Shown here in pieces: positions 1-8,399 of a DNA stretch of 64,000 bases. The notes beneath the pieces are model-generated. The model saw nothing but the letters and a program-made list of their open reading frames with translations, had not been told where the DNA came from and ran no database searches. The DNA comes from an uncultured Clostridia bacterium (GTDB lineage: Bacteria > Bacillota > Clostridia > Oscillospirales > Ruminococcaceae), in the NCBI GenBank assembly GCA_947168885.1, contig CAMVNQ010000005.1, positions 124,001-188,000 on the forward strand, in the 5' to 3' direction. The position numbers and the translations under genes were made by a program. The first letter of the stretch is position 1. Each line of letters begins with the position of its first letter.

Positions 1-1
1 C

Positions 2-556
2 ACATTCGACGTTGACAGTCTCGGCCTCGTTCCCGAGGATCTTTACGATCTTGACGGCATGGGAACTTTATTTACCCCGGGCGTATGGAAGTTCACCGTT
101 TATCCCGTTGAGGACTATATCGTAACAGAGCCCGAAGGATATGTCCAGATCGATGCTGACGGAACCGGATATATGATGAATGCTCACGGTCTTGATACAG
201 CTATTTCGTTCGATTATTCCGACCTTGAGAACATCAAGATCATATTTGAAGACACAGGCATGGAAGGAATTGTCCAGCTCAATCATTTTGAGGAAGGTGT
301 TGTTGAAACATACCTTTCCGCAGACGGCAACACTATGTTATACACCTTCAACTACGTTCCCGATGATGAAGCTGATGAGTTCATCGAAAACTTCAAAGCT
401 TCTCTTGACGAAAACGAATTTGTTGAGGACAGTGCGGTTGATGCGGCTGATGACGAAAAGACAAATCCCGCAACAGGCGTGAACGACCTTGTTCTCCCGC
501 TTTCGGGCGCACTTCTTTTCGGTGCGGCAGCGCTCATATCCCGCAAAAGAAAGTAA
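2..556 (+). CDS. Cell-surface protein, C-terminal part, sortase-type anchor
   Basis: The reading frame is open from the left edge of the window, so the start lies outside and only about 184 residues are visible. The visible part is acidic and beta-rich in look, with no domain I can name. The C-terminus is a standard wall-sorting arrangement: an NPATG pentapeptide (an LPXTG variant), a hydrophobic stretch of about 18 residues and a terminal RKRK. This predicts cleavage by a sortase and covalent attachment to peptidoglycan outside the cell. A strong terminator follows 15 bases after the stop, so this is the last gene of its transcript. Function is unknown; only the anchoring is supported. Confidence 0.75.
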   Translation, partial: TFDVDSLGLVPEDLYDLDGMGTLFTPGVWKFTVYPVEDYIVTEPEGYVQIDADGTGYMMNAHGLDTAISFDYSDLENIKIIFEDTGMEGIVQLNHFEEGVVETYLSADGNTMLYTFNYVPDDEADEFIENFKASLDENEFVEDSAVDAADDEKTNPATGVNDLVLPLSGALLFGAAALISRKRK

Positions 557-571
557 TTTACTCATTCATAC

Positions 572-602
572 AAAAAACGGGGCTGATAAAGCTCCGTTTT
601 TT
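572..602 (+). terminator. Rho-independent terminator
   Basis: The arms AAAAAACGG and CCGTTTTTT, extended by GCT/AGC around a short loop, form a near-perfect A-to-U hairpin. It ends the transcript of the wall-anchored protein. Confidence 0.85.
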
Positions 603-691
603 CTATAAGCCTATCCCCTGCCCTGCATATTTTGAAGCCTGCTTCGGTTCTTTATCATGCAGTTTTCGCTGATGCTGTATAATGAAAAACA

Positions 692-720
692 TTGACATAC
701 AGCCTGATAAGCGATATAAT
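692..720 (+). promoter_or_regulatory. Sigma-A type promoter for the MATE gene
   Basis: TTGACA (692-697) and TATAAT (715-720) are separated by 17 bases, both perfect matches to the housekeeping consensus. The ribosome binding site AAGGAG lies at 743-748, so the leader is only about 30 bases. Confidence 0.85.
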
Positions 721-755
721 ATATGACAGAAAAGACTATATCAAGGAGATAAGTA

Positions 756-2108
756 ATGGCGAGCACAAAAGACCTGACTGTCGGCGAGCCCGGAAAAGTC
801 CTGCGGATGTTCTGCCTGCCTATGTTCGGGAGTATCATATTCCAGCAGCTGTATAATCTTGCGGACAGTTTCGTCGCAGGTAAACTTATTGGCGAGGAAG
901 CTCTCGCAGCAGTCGGCAACAGCTATGAGATAACACTGATATTCATAGCTTTCGCATTCGGCTGCAATATCGGCTGTTCGGTGATAGTTTCCCAGCTTTT
1001 CGGCGCAAAGAAACTTTCGGAAATGAAGACGGCTGTATATACCTCTCTGTTCTCGACCGGTGCTGTGTGCGTTGTATTAATGACAGCAGGTATGCTGCTG
1101 AGCGAAACACTGCTTCGTATGATAAGGACACCGGATAACATACTTTCCGACTCTCTGCTTTATCTGAACATTTACATAATGAGCCTTCCGTTCGTGTTTT
1201 TCTATAATGTCGCAACCGGAATATTCTCGGCAATGGGAGATTCACAGACGCCGTTCATCTTTCTCGCGGTATCCTCTACCGTGAATGTCGGTATGGACAT
1301 ACTATTCGTGGCATCTTTCGGAATGGGAGTCGCCGGTGTCGCGTGGGCAACGTTCATCTGCCAGGGTGTAAGCTGCATACTCGCAGTGATCGTTGTTCTT
1401 AAACGGCTTTCACGTATCGAAACGGAAGGAAAAGTAATACTTTTCTCAAGGAAGATACTCGGCAGAATAGCGTCTATAGCAATACCAAGCACACTTCAGC
1501 AGAGCTTCATTTCTGTCGGCAACATTCTGATACAGGGTGTCATCAACGGCTTCGGTTCCGGCACTATCGCAGGGTACGCTGCCGCAGTAAAGCTCAACAA
1601 TCTTGTTATAACATCACTCACTACCCTTGGCAACGGAGTCTCAAACTTTACCGCGCAGAATATCGGAGCGGGAAAGAACGAACGTATAAATGCCGGTTTC
1701 AAAGCAGCGCTGAAACTTGTATGGGCACTGTCACTTCCGATAGCACTTCTGTATTTCTTCGCAGGCGAACCTCTCATACGGCTGTTCATGGACGAGCCGA
1801 CCGACACTGCCGTGCAGACCGGAATAACATTTCTGCGGATAGTGTCACCATTCTACGTCATAGCTTCCGTGAAACTTGCAGCAGACGGAGTACTTCGCGG
1901 CGCAGGTCTGATGGGACGATTCATGACCGCAACATTCACAGATCTGATACTGCGTGTAGTACTCGCGTTCGTGCTTTCACCCGTGTTCGGTTCGACCGGT
2001 ATCTGGGCAGCATGGCCGATCGGTTGGTGTATTGCTACAGCTCTTTCCGTGACCTTTTATATCAGAAAATTTGTCCACAAGCGCAATAAAAACGAGCATA
2101 CTTTATAA
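756..2108 (+). CDS. MATE family multidrug/sodium antiporter
   Basis: This 450-residue polytopic membrane protein has the usual MATE length and about twelve hydrophobic segments. The N-terminal half has the family look (RMFCLPMFGSIIFQQLYNLAD, then the YEITLIFIAF and GCNIGCSV segments). Members export cationic drugs or metabolites in exchange for Na+ or H+. The start ATG is set by AAGGAG seven bases upstream and a consensus promoter just before it. cbiC follows after 35 bases on the same strand, so the two may share a transcript. Substrate cannot be read from the sequence; a link to corrinoids would be speculation from position only. Confidence 0.9.
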   Translation: MASTKDLTVGEPGKVLRMFCLPMFGSIIFQQLYNLADSFVAGKLIGEEALAAVGNSYEITLIFIAFAFGCNIGCSVIVSQLFGAKKLSEMKTAVYTSLFSTGAVCVVLMTAGMLLSETLLRMIRTPDNILSDSLLYLNIYIMSLPFVFFYNVATGIFSAMGDSQTPFIFLAVSSTVNVGMDILFVASFGMGVAGVAWATFICQGVSCILAVIVVLKRLSRIETEGKVILFSRKILGRIASIAIPSTLQQSFISVGNILIQGVINGFGSGTIAGYAAAVKLNNLVITSLTTLGNGVSNFTAQNIGAGKNERINAGFKAALKLVWALSLPIALLYFFAGEPLIRLFMDEPTDTAVQTGITFLRIVSPFYVIASVKLAADGVLRGAGLMGRFMTATFTDLILRVVLAFVLSPVFGSTGIWAAWPIGWCIATALSVTFYIRKFVHKRNKNEHTL

Positions 2109-2143
2109 CACGCGCGAATACATTCTAATCCCGAGGTGAACCT

Positions 2144-2782
2144 ATGGTTATTCAAAACATACTCCCTGCCGATATTGAACGCCGCAGTATGGAGATAATC
2201 GAGAACGAGATCGGAGATATGTCGTCATTTTCAGAGCACGAAAAGCTTATAGTAAAACGCTGTGTCCATACGACAGCTGACTTCGATTATAAACAAAATC
2301 TGCGTTTTTCGCCAGATGCCGCGGAACGTGGTATCGAAGCTCTGAGATCGGGCGCAGTCATTGTTACCGATACACAGATGGCGTTTTCCGGAATAAGCAA
2401 ACCGGCTTGCAAAACGCTCGGCTGTGAAGTCCACTGCTTCATGTCAGACACAGACGTTGCCGAAGAAGCAAAAAAGCGAGGTGTCACCCGCGCTGTGATA
2501 TCTGTCGATAAAGCCGCAAAACTGTTCACGGATAAGGCAATTGTCTATGCAGTCGGAAATGCGCCGACTGCACTTATCAGACTGCATGAGCTTATAAGTG
2601 AAAATAAGATCAGACCCGCATTGATAGTCGGTGTTCCGGTAGGTTTCGTTAACGTTGTTGAAGCGAAGGAACTTATAATGACAGCAGGCGTTCCGTACAT
2701 TGTTGCGGCAGGAAGAAAAGGCGGAAGCAATGTTGCCGCCGCCATTCTGAACGCTATGCTTTACACGCTTTATCAGCGCTGA
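2144..2782 (+). CDS. cbiC: Cobalt-precorrin-8 methylmutase CbiC
   Basis: The 212-residue protein matches the CbiC/CobH family in length and motifs, including the VTDTQM segment near residue 78 and the glycine-rich GVPVGFVN region. The enzyme moves the C-11 methyl group to C-12, converting cobalt-precorrin-8 to cobyrinic acid, in the cytoplasm. It is oddly placed: all other cobalamin genes here run on the minus strand under the riboswitch, whereas cbiC runs on the plus strand behind the MATE gene. Its last ten bases overlap the end of cbiP tail-to-tail. A GAGGTGA ribosome binding site precedes the ATG. It would be transcribed from the MATE promoter or an unseen one, with no riboswitch visible in front. 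Confidence 0.93.
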   Translation: MVIQNILPADIERRSMEIIENEIGDMSSFSEHEKLIVKRCVHTTADFDYKQNLRFSPDAAERGIEALRSGAVIVTDTQMAFSGISKPACKTLGCEVHCFMSDTDVAEEAKKRGVTRAVISVDKAAKLFTDKAIVYAVGNAPTALIRLHELISENKIRPALIVGVPVGFVNVVEAKELIMTAGVPYIVAAGRKGGSNVAAAILNAMLYTLYQR

Positions 2783-4236
2783 CCGATGATCCTGTAGATC
2801 AGCTCCATATCAAGGTTTTTTCGCACTTCATCTGCGAGTATATCGAACTGTTTTTCCTTGTACGCACTGCGGTCGATACCCTTTCCGTCAAAACTCAGTC
2901 CCTTTCGCTCATAGAGCGTACGGACAACAGCTTCGGAAACCTGCGGTTCATCGAAGATACCGTGTATGTAACAGCCGTAAACGCTGCCCGAATAGGCGCC
3001 GCCGCTGTCGAGAAGCTTATCCTGATTCACGGTGGTCTCGCCCATGTGTATTTCATATCCGGTGAAATGCAGTCCCGACAAAGCCGACATCATACCGCCT
3101 ATCTCTGCAAAATGTCCGCTTGTCTGAGTCTGATGCTTTTCACCCGAAAAAACAGTCCGGATGTCAAGCAGACCAATACCGTCGATCTCACCGCCGCCCT
3201 CGGAATTTCCGGGGTCGGATATTCTTTTTCCAAGCATCTGATAGCCGCCGCAGATTCCGAAAACGGGTATTTTACCGGCGGCTTTTTTTATTGCAGCTTC
3301 AAAGCCGCTTTCCCGCAGCCACCGCATATCAGCGATCGTGCTTTTCGTGCCGGGAATTACGATCATATCCGGCTCACCAAGCCTTGTATATTTTGTAACG
3401 TATCGCACCGAAACACCGTCGTACTGCAAAAACACATCGAAATCGGTGTAGTTTGAAATGTGCGGCAGACGAATCACTGCTATGTCAATAATGCCTTTTA
3501 CAGATCTGTTCCCGAGTTTATCGGAGAGACTGTCCTCATCCTCTATATCACACTTTATATACGGCACAACTCCCGCGACCGGAACACAGCCGCGCTGTTC
3601 AAGAATTTCAACTCCGCTACGGAATATCGTTTTGTCGCCTCGGAATTTATTGACTATCAAACCTTTTATACGATCTCGCTCGTCCTGTTCTATGAGCATA
3701 AGCGTACCGAGAAGTTGTGCGAAAATACCGCCGCGATCAATATCGCCTATCAGCAATACCGGCGCATCAACAAGTTTCGCGAGCCCCATATTCACAATAT
3801 CATCCGCCTTGAGATTAAGCTCTGCAGCACTTCCCGCACCCTCAATAACTATGATGTCGTGCCGCTCCGCAAGCTTGTTGTATGCCGCGAGAATGTCGGG
3901 TATCAGTTCTTTCTTATGCCTGAAATACTCCGCAGCCTTCATATTTCCCCGTACTTTTCCGTTTACGATCACCTGTGAGCCTACATCTGTTGTGGGTTTC
4001 AGCAGTATCGGGTTCATAAGTACCGACGGTTCAAGTCCGGCGGCTTCCGCCTGCATAGCCTGTGCCCGTCCTATCTCGTAACCGTCCGCAGTAATGTAAG
4101 AATTCAGTGCCATGTTCTGTGATTTAAACGGAGCGGCGGAATAACCGTCCTGTCTGAATATCCGGCAAAGTGCCGCAGTTATAAGGCTTTTTCCGACATT
4201 CGACATCGTACCTTGAAGCATTATGTTTTTCGCCAT
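2773..4236 (-). CDS. cbiP: Cobyric acid synthase CbiP
   Basis: This 487-residue enzyme amidates the b, d, e and g side chains of adenosylcobyrinic acid a,c-diamide, using glutamine and ATP. The N-terminal part is a ParA/dethiobiotin-synthetase-like ATPase domain with the GTMSNVGKS loop at residues 8-16. The C-terminal part is a class I glutamine amidotransferase with the nucleophile in VFGICGGYQML (around residue 330) and the histidine in YGCYIHGIFD. It is the last gene of the minus-strand operon and overlaps the 3' end of cobD by 16 bases. It collides with cbiC on the opposite strand. Length and motifs are complete. Confidence 0.95.
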   Translation of the reverse strand: MAKNIMLQGTMSNVGKSLITAALCRIFRQDGYSAAPFKSQNMALNSYITADGYEIGRAQAMQAEAAGLEPSVLMNPILLKPTTDVGSQVIVNGKVRGNMKAAEYFRHKKELIPDILAAYNKLAERHDIIVIEGAGSAAELNLKADDIVNMGLAKLVDAPVLLIGDIDRGGIFAQLLGTLMLIEQDERDRIKGLIVNKFRGDKTIFRSGVEILEQRGCVPVAGVVPYIKCDIEDEDSLSDKLGNRSVKGIIDIAVIRLPHISNYTDFDVFLQYDGVSVRYVTKYTRLGEPDMIVIPGTKSTIADMRWLRESGFEAAIKKAAGKIPVFGICGGYQMLGKRISDPGNSEGGGEIDGIGLLDIRTVFSGEKHQTQTSGHFAEIGGMMSALSGLHFTGYEIHMGETTVNQDKLLDSGGAYSGSVYGCYIHGIFDEPQVSEAVVRTLYERKGLSFDGKGIDRSAYKEKQFDILADEVRKNLDMELIYRIIGQR

Positions 4237-5240
4237 TTTGTCACCTTTCTGACAGCATCAATTAGCGCTTCGTTCTCAGCATGAAGCCTGACCGCGACAC
4301 GGAAAAATCCATTTCCGAGCCCATTGTAATCGGCACAGTTACGTATCAGGATCCCTTCTCCGAGAAGCAGTTCATCGAGCTGTATTCCACATCGGAACAG
4401 TATAAAATTCGCGTCGGAAGGATATACTTCAAACCCGCATTTTCCGAGTTCTTCAGAGAGATATTTACGCTCAGCGGATATTATATCCAATGCACATTCA
4501 ACATACTCACATTCGTCAAGTGCAGCGATCCCGGCAGCCTGTGCGACAGTTGAGACACTCCAGTACTGTCCGGAGTTACGGATTTTTTCAGCGACCTCTG
4601 TGCTTCCTAAAAGCGCGTAACCAAGCCGCAGACCGGGCATTGCGTAAGTTTTTGTAAACGCCTTCAGAATGATCGTATTATCATTCATATATTGCTTTGC
4701 GCTGTGTTTATTACCGTTTTTGCAAAGGTCTGTAAAACATTCGTCACAAAGAAGAATAGTTTTGTTTTCTTTACATTTTTCGCAGATATTTTTCAGCAAT
4801 ATGTCGTCAATAAGTTGTCCTGTCGGGTTGTTGGGATTGCATAGAACAAGCACATCAACGCAGTCTGACAATCCGTCAATTATATTTTCGGGAGCATATT
4901 CAGTGACATCGCATCCAACCTCATGCAGAGCTTTCGCGTACTCCGAAAAAGTCGGTTTCATAATGATCGCAGTTTTTGGTCTCAATGCGTGAGCTATTCG
5001 ATAGATCAGATCATCAGCACCATTACCGCATACAATATTTTCTTCGTTTATTTTCTCGTGAACCGACAGCTTTCTGATAAGCCCGAGGCAGTACGGATCA
5101 GGATAACGTTCAATTCCCGAGACTGCATCAACCACCGCTTTTTTCACATTTTCGGGCATACCGAGCGGATTGATATTAGCTGAAAAGTCGAGAATTATAT
5201 TTCTTCCGTAAATATTGCCGCCGTGAATATCACGCAGCAT
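4221..5240 (-). CDS. cobD: L-threonine-O-3-phosphate decarboxylase CobD
   Basis: A pyridoxal-phosphate enzyme of the fold-I aminotransferase family (339 residues). It makes (R)-1-amino-2-propanol O-2-phosphate, the linker between the corrin ring and the nucleotide loop. Visible motifs are NPNNPTGQ, the DECFTDL segment and the lysine motif AFTKTYAMPGLRLGY. Histidinol-phosphate aminotransferases look similar, but the position next to cbiB and cbiP decides for CobD. I place the start at the ATG at 5240 because GGAGG lies eight bases upstream; an upstream TTG would overlap that site. The start overlaps cbiB by 11 bases, implying translational coupling. Confidence 0.92.
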   Translation of the reverse strand: MLRDIHGGNIYGRNIILDFSANINPLGMPENVKKAVVDAVSGIERYPDPYCLGLIRKLSVHEKINEENIVCGNGADDLIYRIAHALRPKTAIIMKPTFSEYAKALHEVGCDVTEYAPENIIDGLSDCVDVLVLCNPNNPTGQLIDDILLKNICEKCKENKTILLCDECFTDLCKNGNKHSAKQYMNDNTIILKAFTKTYAMPGLRLGYALLGSTEVAEKIRNSGQYWSVSTVAQAAGIAALDECEYVECALDIISAERKYLSEELGKCGFEVYPSDANFILFRCGIQLDELLLGEGILIRNCADYNGLGNGFFRVAVRLHAENEALIDAVRKVTKWRKT

Positions 5241-6195
5241 AAAGAACACCTCCAAGGATCAGCGTACGAAGCGACGCAGATATAATCAGTATTATAACCG
5301 AAGATACGTACATCAATCTGTTTGCGCGGCGTATATCCTCATTTTCTATCGGACGGACATCGTTCCCGATAAACGGCTTTTTGTGAAGTTCACCGAAGTA
5401 ATATGCATCACCGGCGAGGCGGATTCCGAGAGCTCCAGCACATACAGATTCCGTTTGCGCAGAATTCGGGCTTGCGTGTTTCCGTCTGTCGCGGCGCCAT
5501 ATTCTCCATGCGTTCTTTCCATCAAATCCAAGCAGATACGATGAAATTATCATAGCGAGCGCGGTAATCCGAGACGGCAGAAAATTCAGTACATCATCAA
5601 GCCGCGCAGCAAATTTCCCGAGTTTTTCATATTTCTCGTTTCTGTATCCTATCATCGAATCCATAGTGTTTGCAGCTTTGTAAAAGAAACCTCCGACAGC
5701 ACCGCCAAGAGCCATATAAATTACAGGAGCAGTAACCCCGTCAGATGTATTTTCAGCAACAGTTTCGACTGCCGCACGGATTATTCCGTCACGATCAAGG
5801 GACTCCGTATCACGCCCGACGATCATTGATACAGCTTTCCGTGCGGTTTCGGTATCCTGTGCTTTGTACACTTTCATGCTCTCATTGTAAAGACTTCGAG
5901 CCGCAAGCATATAAAAACACAATATACATTCCACACCTGTTCCAAGCCAGATATTCAGGTGGTAGCACAGAAAAAGGATTCCGAACGGTATTCCCGCGGA
6001 AAGTGTAAGAACGATGAGTGCAAGAAAAGCTCCGCCCGAAGTCAGGTTTCTGAAGTGCAAACGCACAAATTTTTCAAGCGATGAAATGAGCCGTCCAATG
6101 AGTCGTATCGGGTGTGGCATTCTGTATGGGTCGCCGATCATTGCATCAAGCAGAAAACCGATAACAAGCGGCATAACAGGTATTATATAGTTCAT
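5230..6195 (-). CDS. cbiB: Adenosylcobinamide-phosphate synthase CbiB
   Basis: A 321-residue integral membrane protein that attaches aminopropanol (phosphate) to adenosylcobyric acid. The N-terminus has the family pattern FLLDAMIGDP followed by HPIRLIGRLI, then several hydrophobic helices. The conserved segment around ENTSDGVTAPVIYMALGGA near the middle, and the later MDSMIGY, are typical of CbiB. The gene overlaps cobC upstream by 4 bases and cobD downstream by 11 bases. Confidence 0.94.
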   Translation of the reverse strand: MNYIIPVMPLVIGFLLDAMIGDPYRMPHPIRLIGRLISSLEKFVRLHFRNLTSGGAFLALIVLTLSAGIPFGILFLCYHLNIWLGTGVECILCFYMLAARSLYNESMKVYKAQDTETARKAVSMIVGRDTESLDRDGIIRAAVETVAENTSDGVTAPVIYMALGGAVGGFFYKAANTMDSMIGYRNEKYEKLGKFAARLDDVLNFLPSRITALAMIISSYLLGFDGKNAWRIWRRDRRKHASPNSAQTESVCAGALGIRLAGDAYYFGELHKKPFIGNDVRPIENEDIRRANRLMYVSSVIILIISASLRTLILGGVLYAA

Positions 6196-6752
6196 ATTCT
6201 ATTTATTATTCTGATTGTCTCACCGTCATATTCCGTAATAAAACCGTGAGCATTCTCTGTCATAAAATCGTAAAACTCTTTATGAGGAACAGCATACTTT
6301 TCAAGGATAGACATTATCGTTCCGCCATGAACGACAAACGAAACAGTGTTGAAATGCTTATTATCCGAAACAGCTTTAAGAAATCCGTTCACGCTGCGCA
6401 GACGGAACTCCGTACTGTCTTCACCGTTCGGGAATTTACCGAGACCGCCTTTCCGGAGCCAGTTCCGATATTCAGGATCGTTTTCCATTTCGATGTGGTT
6501 TTTTCCTTCAAAACTGCCGAAATCGCATTCCCTTAGTTCATCATATGTCACTATTTGTTCTGACGGATATATAATTTCTGCGGTCTCGATACAGCGTTTC
6601 ATCGGGCTTGATATAACGACATCACAGCCCGGAAAATCTATGCTTTTCAGTTCTCTGACACCCACATCACAGAGTTGTTCATCAGTGCGCCCGATATAAC
6701 GCTTTTCGATATTTCCCGATGTTTTTGCGTGACGAATAAAATTGACGATCAA
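6192..6752 (-). CDS. cobC: Histidine phosphatase, probable alpha-ribazole phosphatase CobC
   Basis: A branch-1 histidine phosphatase of about 186 residues. The catalytic motif is FIRHAKT (normally RHG or RHA) at the very N-terminus. The acidic segment LRECDFGSFEGK and the second histidine in VHGGTIMS are also present. In this operon the likely job is removal of phosphate from alpha-ribazole-5'-phosphate or adenosylcobalamin-5'-phosphate. I choose the TTG at 6752 as start: it overlaps the stop of the upstream gene (TTGA), has GGAG seven bases before it, and puts the RHAKT motif about six residues in, as usual. The longer frame from 6791 would add residues not expected in the family. Confidence 0.85.
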   Translation of the reverse strand: MIVNFIRHAKTSGNIEKRYIGRTDEQLCDVGVRELKSIDFPGCDVVISSPMKRCIETAEIIYPSEQIVTYDELRECDFGSFEGKNHIEMENDPEYRNWLRKGGLGKFPNGEDSTEFRLRSVNGFLKAVSDNKHFNTVSFVVHGGTIMSILEKYAVPHKEFYDFMTENAHGFITEYDGETIRIINRI

Positions 6753-7129
6753 ACCTTTTCTCCTTTGATAATTGTCGGTATCCCACAGCACACACGATAT
6801 ACCGTTTCAGCTCTGTCAGCGAGTATGCATCCGGCACGACCGGTCATTTCGCGCCATTCCCGTTCACTTTTATCAAGCGGTATTATCCCGCAACCGATCT
6901 CATTCATTATCACAACCTCACAATTCAGACATTCAGTAAACTCAATCGGGTCTTTGTTTTCTTTGAGAAGCCGCCTGACAGCGAGCTCATAATGCGTGAT
7001 ACAGCGAGCGTTTACCATTTCTGCAAAACTACAGTTCCCGCCGTCGAGAATATTGTTTTCCGTAATGCCGAAATTCTGCTTTGCAAAATTGCGCTTTCCC
7101 TGAAATGCACCGCCGGTTATCATTATCAT
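6749..7129 (-). CDS. Short CobU-like protein with degenerate P-loop
   Basis: A 126-residue protein related to the adenosylcobinamide kinase/guanylyltransferase family, and distinct from the full CobU encoded 0.75 kb upstream. The start MIMITGGAFQGKR resembles a Walker A loop, but the Ser/Thr after the lysine is Arg. The C-terminal half carries the family pattern VIMNEIGCGIIP followed by GRAGCILADRAETVYRV. The protein is about 50 residues shorter than normal CobU and lacks the central block holding the guanylylated histidine. It overlaps cobS and cobC by 4 bases each, so it is translated within the operon. It may be a partner or a partial activity of CobU; loss of kinase function is inferred from the loop. 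Confidence 0.75.
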   Translation of the reverse strand: MIMITGGAFQGKRNFAKQNFGITENNILDGGNCSFAEMVNARCITHYELAVRRLLKENKDPIEFTECLNCEVVIMNEIGCGIIPLDKSEREWREMTGRAGCILADRAETVYRVCCGIPTIIKGEKV

Positions 7130-7887
7130 AAAAGCATCACCACTTTCTCGGTTATGAAAACCGCTGCAAGTATCGCTGTTTCGGTGACCTGAAGAAACCA
7201 GCCTTCTGTATCACCTGTAATACCGCCAAAATTCTTGTATGCTACTGCTCTGTAGATAATGAATCCCAAAGCACATACTGCACATATCGCAATTCCCGCA
7301 AACAGGTCAGCGATTACCATTCCACCTGCACATAAAACAGCAATTACAACGAGAAAAACGATCGTTATTTTACGGTACGCAGGTTTCACGAAATTCTGCA
7401 GTGCACCGTCACTTTTTGCAGAGCGGAGAGTAACTGCCGCAAGCCCGCTAAGTGTTCTCGAAAGGATATATCCTATCGCAACAACGTAATAACCAGTGAC
7501 TTCGCAGAAAAGAGCTAACTGCAATAAAAACACGGAACACAAACCTATAACTGCAAAAGAGCCGATATGAGGGTCGGACATTATCTCGAGTTTTTTACTC
7601 TTTTCGGCACAGGACGCAAGTGCGTCTGTCATATCGCAGAAGCCGTCTATATGAATACCACCGGTTACAAACACAGGTATCAGTACCGACACCACCGCAT
7701 TTACCAAAACTCCGATATTCATTATCCCGCAAACCCATTGCCAGAGAATAAGGAATCCGCCTATGACCGCTCCGATAAACGGGAAAAAGCACAGCGAATA
7801 CCGGCGGTTCTCTTCTTTCCATTCGACTTTCGGCATGGGAATCCGCGAATACATAAGAAACGCACTCGCAAATGATTTCAACAACAT
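7126..7887 (-). CDS. cobS: Adenosylcobinamide-GDP ribazoletransferase CobS
   Basis: A polytopic membrane enzyme of about 253 residues that joins adenosylcobinamide-GDP to alpha-ribazole or its phosphate, the last joining step. The metal-binding DGFCDMTDALAS motif (pattern DGxxDxxDA) lies in the first third. SDPHIGSFAVIGL follows, and about six hydrophobic helices fill the rest. I place the start at the ATG at 7887 (MLLKSFASAFLMYSR), which is preceded by GAAAGG and overlaps the end of cobU by 10 bases. The longer frame from 7926 lacks a good site. Confidence 0.93.
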   Translation of the reverse strand: MLLKSFASAFLMYSRIPMPKVEWKEENRRYSLCFFPFIGAVIGGFLILWQWVCGIMNIGVLVNAVVSVLIPVFVTGGIHIDGFCDMTDALASCAEKSKKLEIMSDPHIGSFAVIGLCSVFLLQLALFCEVTGYYVVAIGYILSRTLSGLAAVTLRSAKSDGALQNFVKPAYRKITIVFLVVIAVLCAGGMVIADLFAGIAICAVCALGFIIYRAVAYKNFGGITGDTEGWFLQVTETAILAAVFITEKVVMLL

Positions 7888-8399
7888 ATATTGCCTTTCA
7901 ACATAACCGGAACGCCGTAAACACATTCTATAACATTATCGGACAAGACCGCTGTCAATGCGTTAAGCCGCCCCATGACTTCGATATATTTATTGGTCTC
8001 CGTACTGTATAAAACACCGTCAGAGCCAACATTATTCGTAACTACAACAAGCGTTTCCGATCTTTCTTTCAGATGATAAATGCCCTGCATTATCCTTTCT
8101 GTCGGATCTGAAAAGCCATTATTCCCAAACATTTCATTTGCACACAGATTGGCCATACACTCAAGCAGGATATGGCAGTTCTCCGGCACTTCTATCTCAT
8201 GCAGACCGGTATATTTTTCGACAGTCTCAAATCCTTTTCCCGCACGTATCTTTCGATGCCGTTCAATTGCGGTCTGAGCCTCTTCACCGAAAGGCTGCAT
8301 GGTTGCTATATATAACTTATTTCCGTTGCAGTTATCGAGAAAGCGCTCCGCAAGACGCGATTTTCCGCACTTCGAGCCGCCGGTAATCAATGTCATCAC
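7878..8399 (-). CDS. cobU: Adenosylcobinamide kinase / guanylyltransferase CobU
   Basis: A 173-residue bifunctional enzyme. It phosphorylates adenosylcobinamide and then transfers GMP to give adenosylcobinamide-GDP. The Walker A loop ITGGSKCGKSR is at the N-terminus, and the RHRKIRAGKGFETVE segment holds the histidine region expected to carry the GMP. The C-terminal VVTNNVGSDGV corresponds to the NEVG motif of the family, with a variation. It overlaps cobT upstream and cobS downstream. A second, shorter relative sits two genes further down. Confidence 0.9.
   Translation of the reverse strand: MMTLITGGSKCGKSRLAERFLDNCNGNKLYIATMQPFGEEAQTAIERHRKIRAGKGFETVEKYTGLHEIEVPENCHILLECMANLCANEMFGNNGFSDPTERIMQGIYHLKERSETLVVVTNNVGSDGVLYSTETNKYIEVMGRLNALTAVLSDNVIECVYGVPVMLKGNICC

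Noticed and set aside
4281-4553. Plus-strand open frame inside cobD
   Set aside because: It lies wholly inside a well-supported minus-strand gene, with no ribosome binding site and no family motif.
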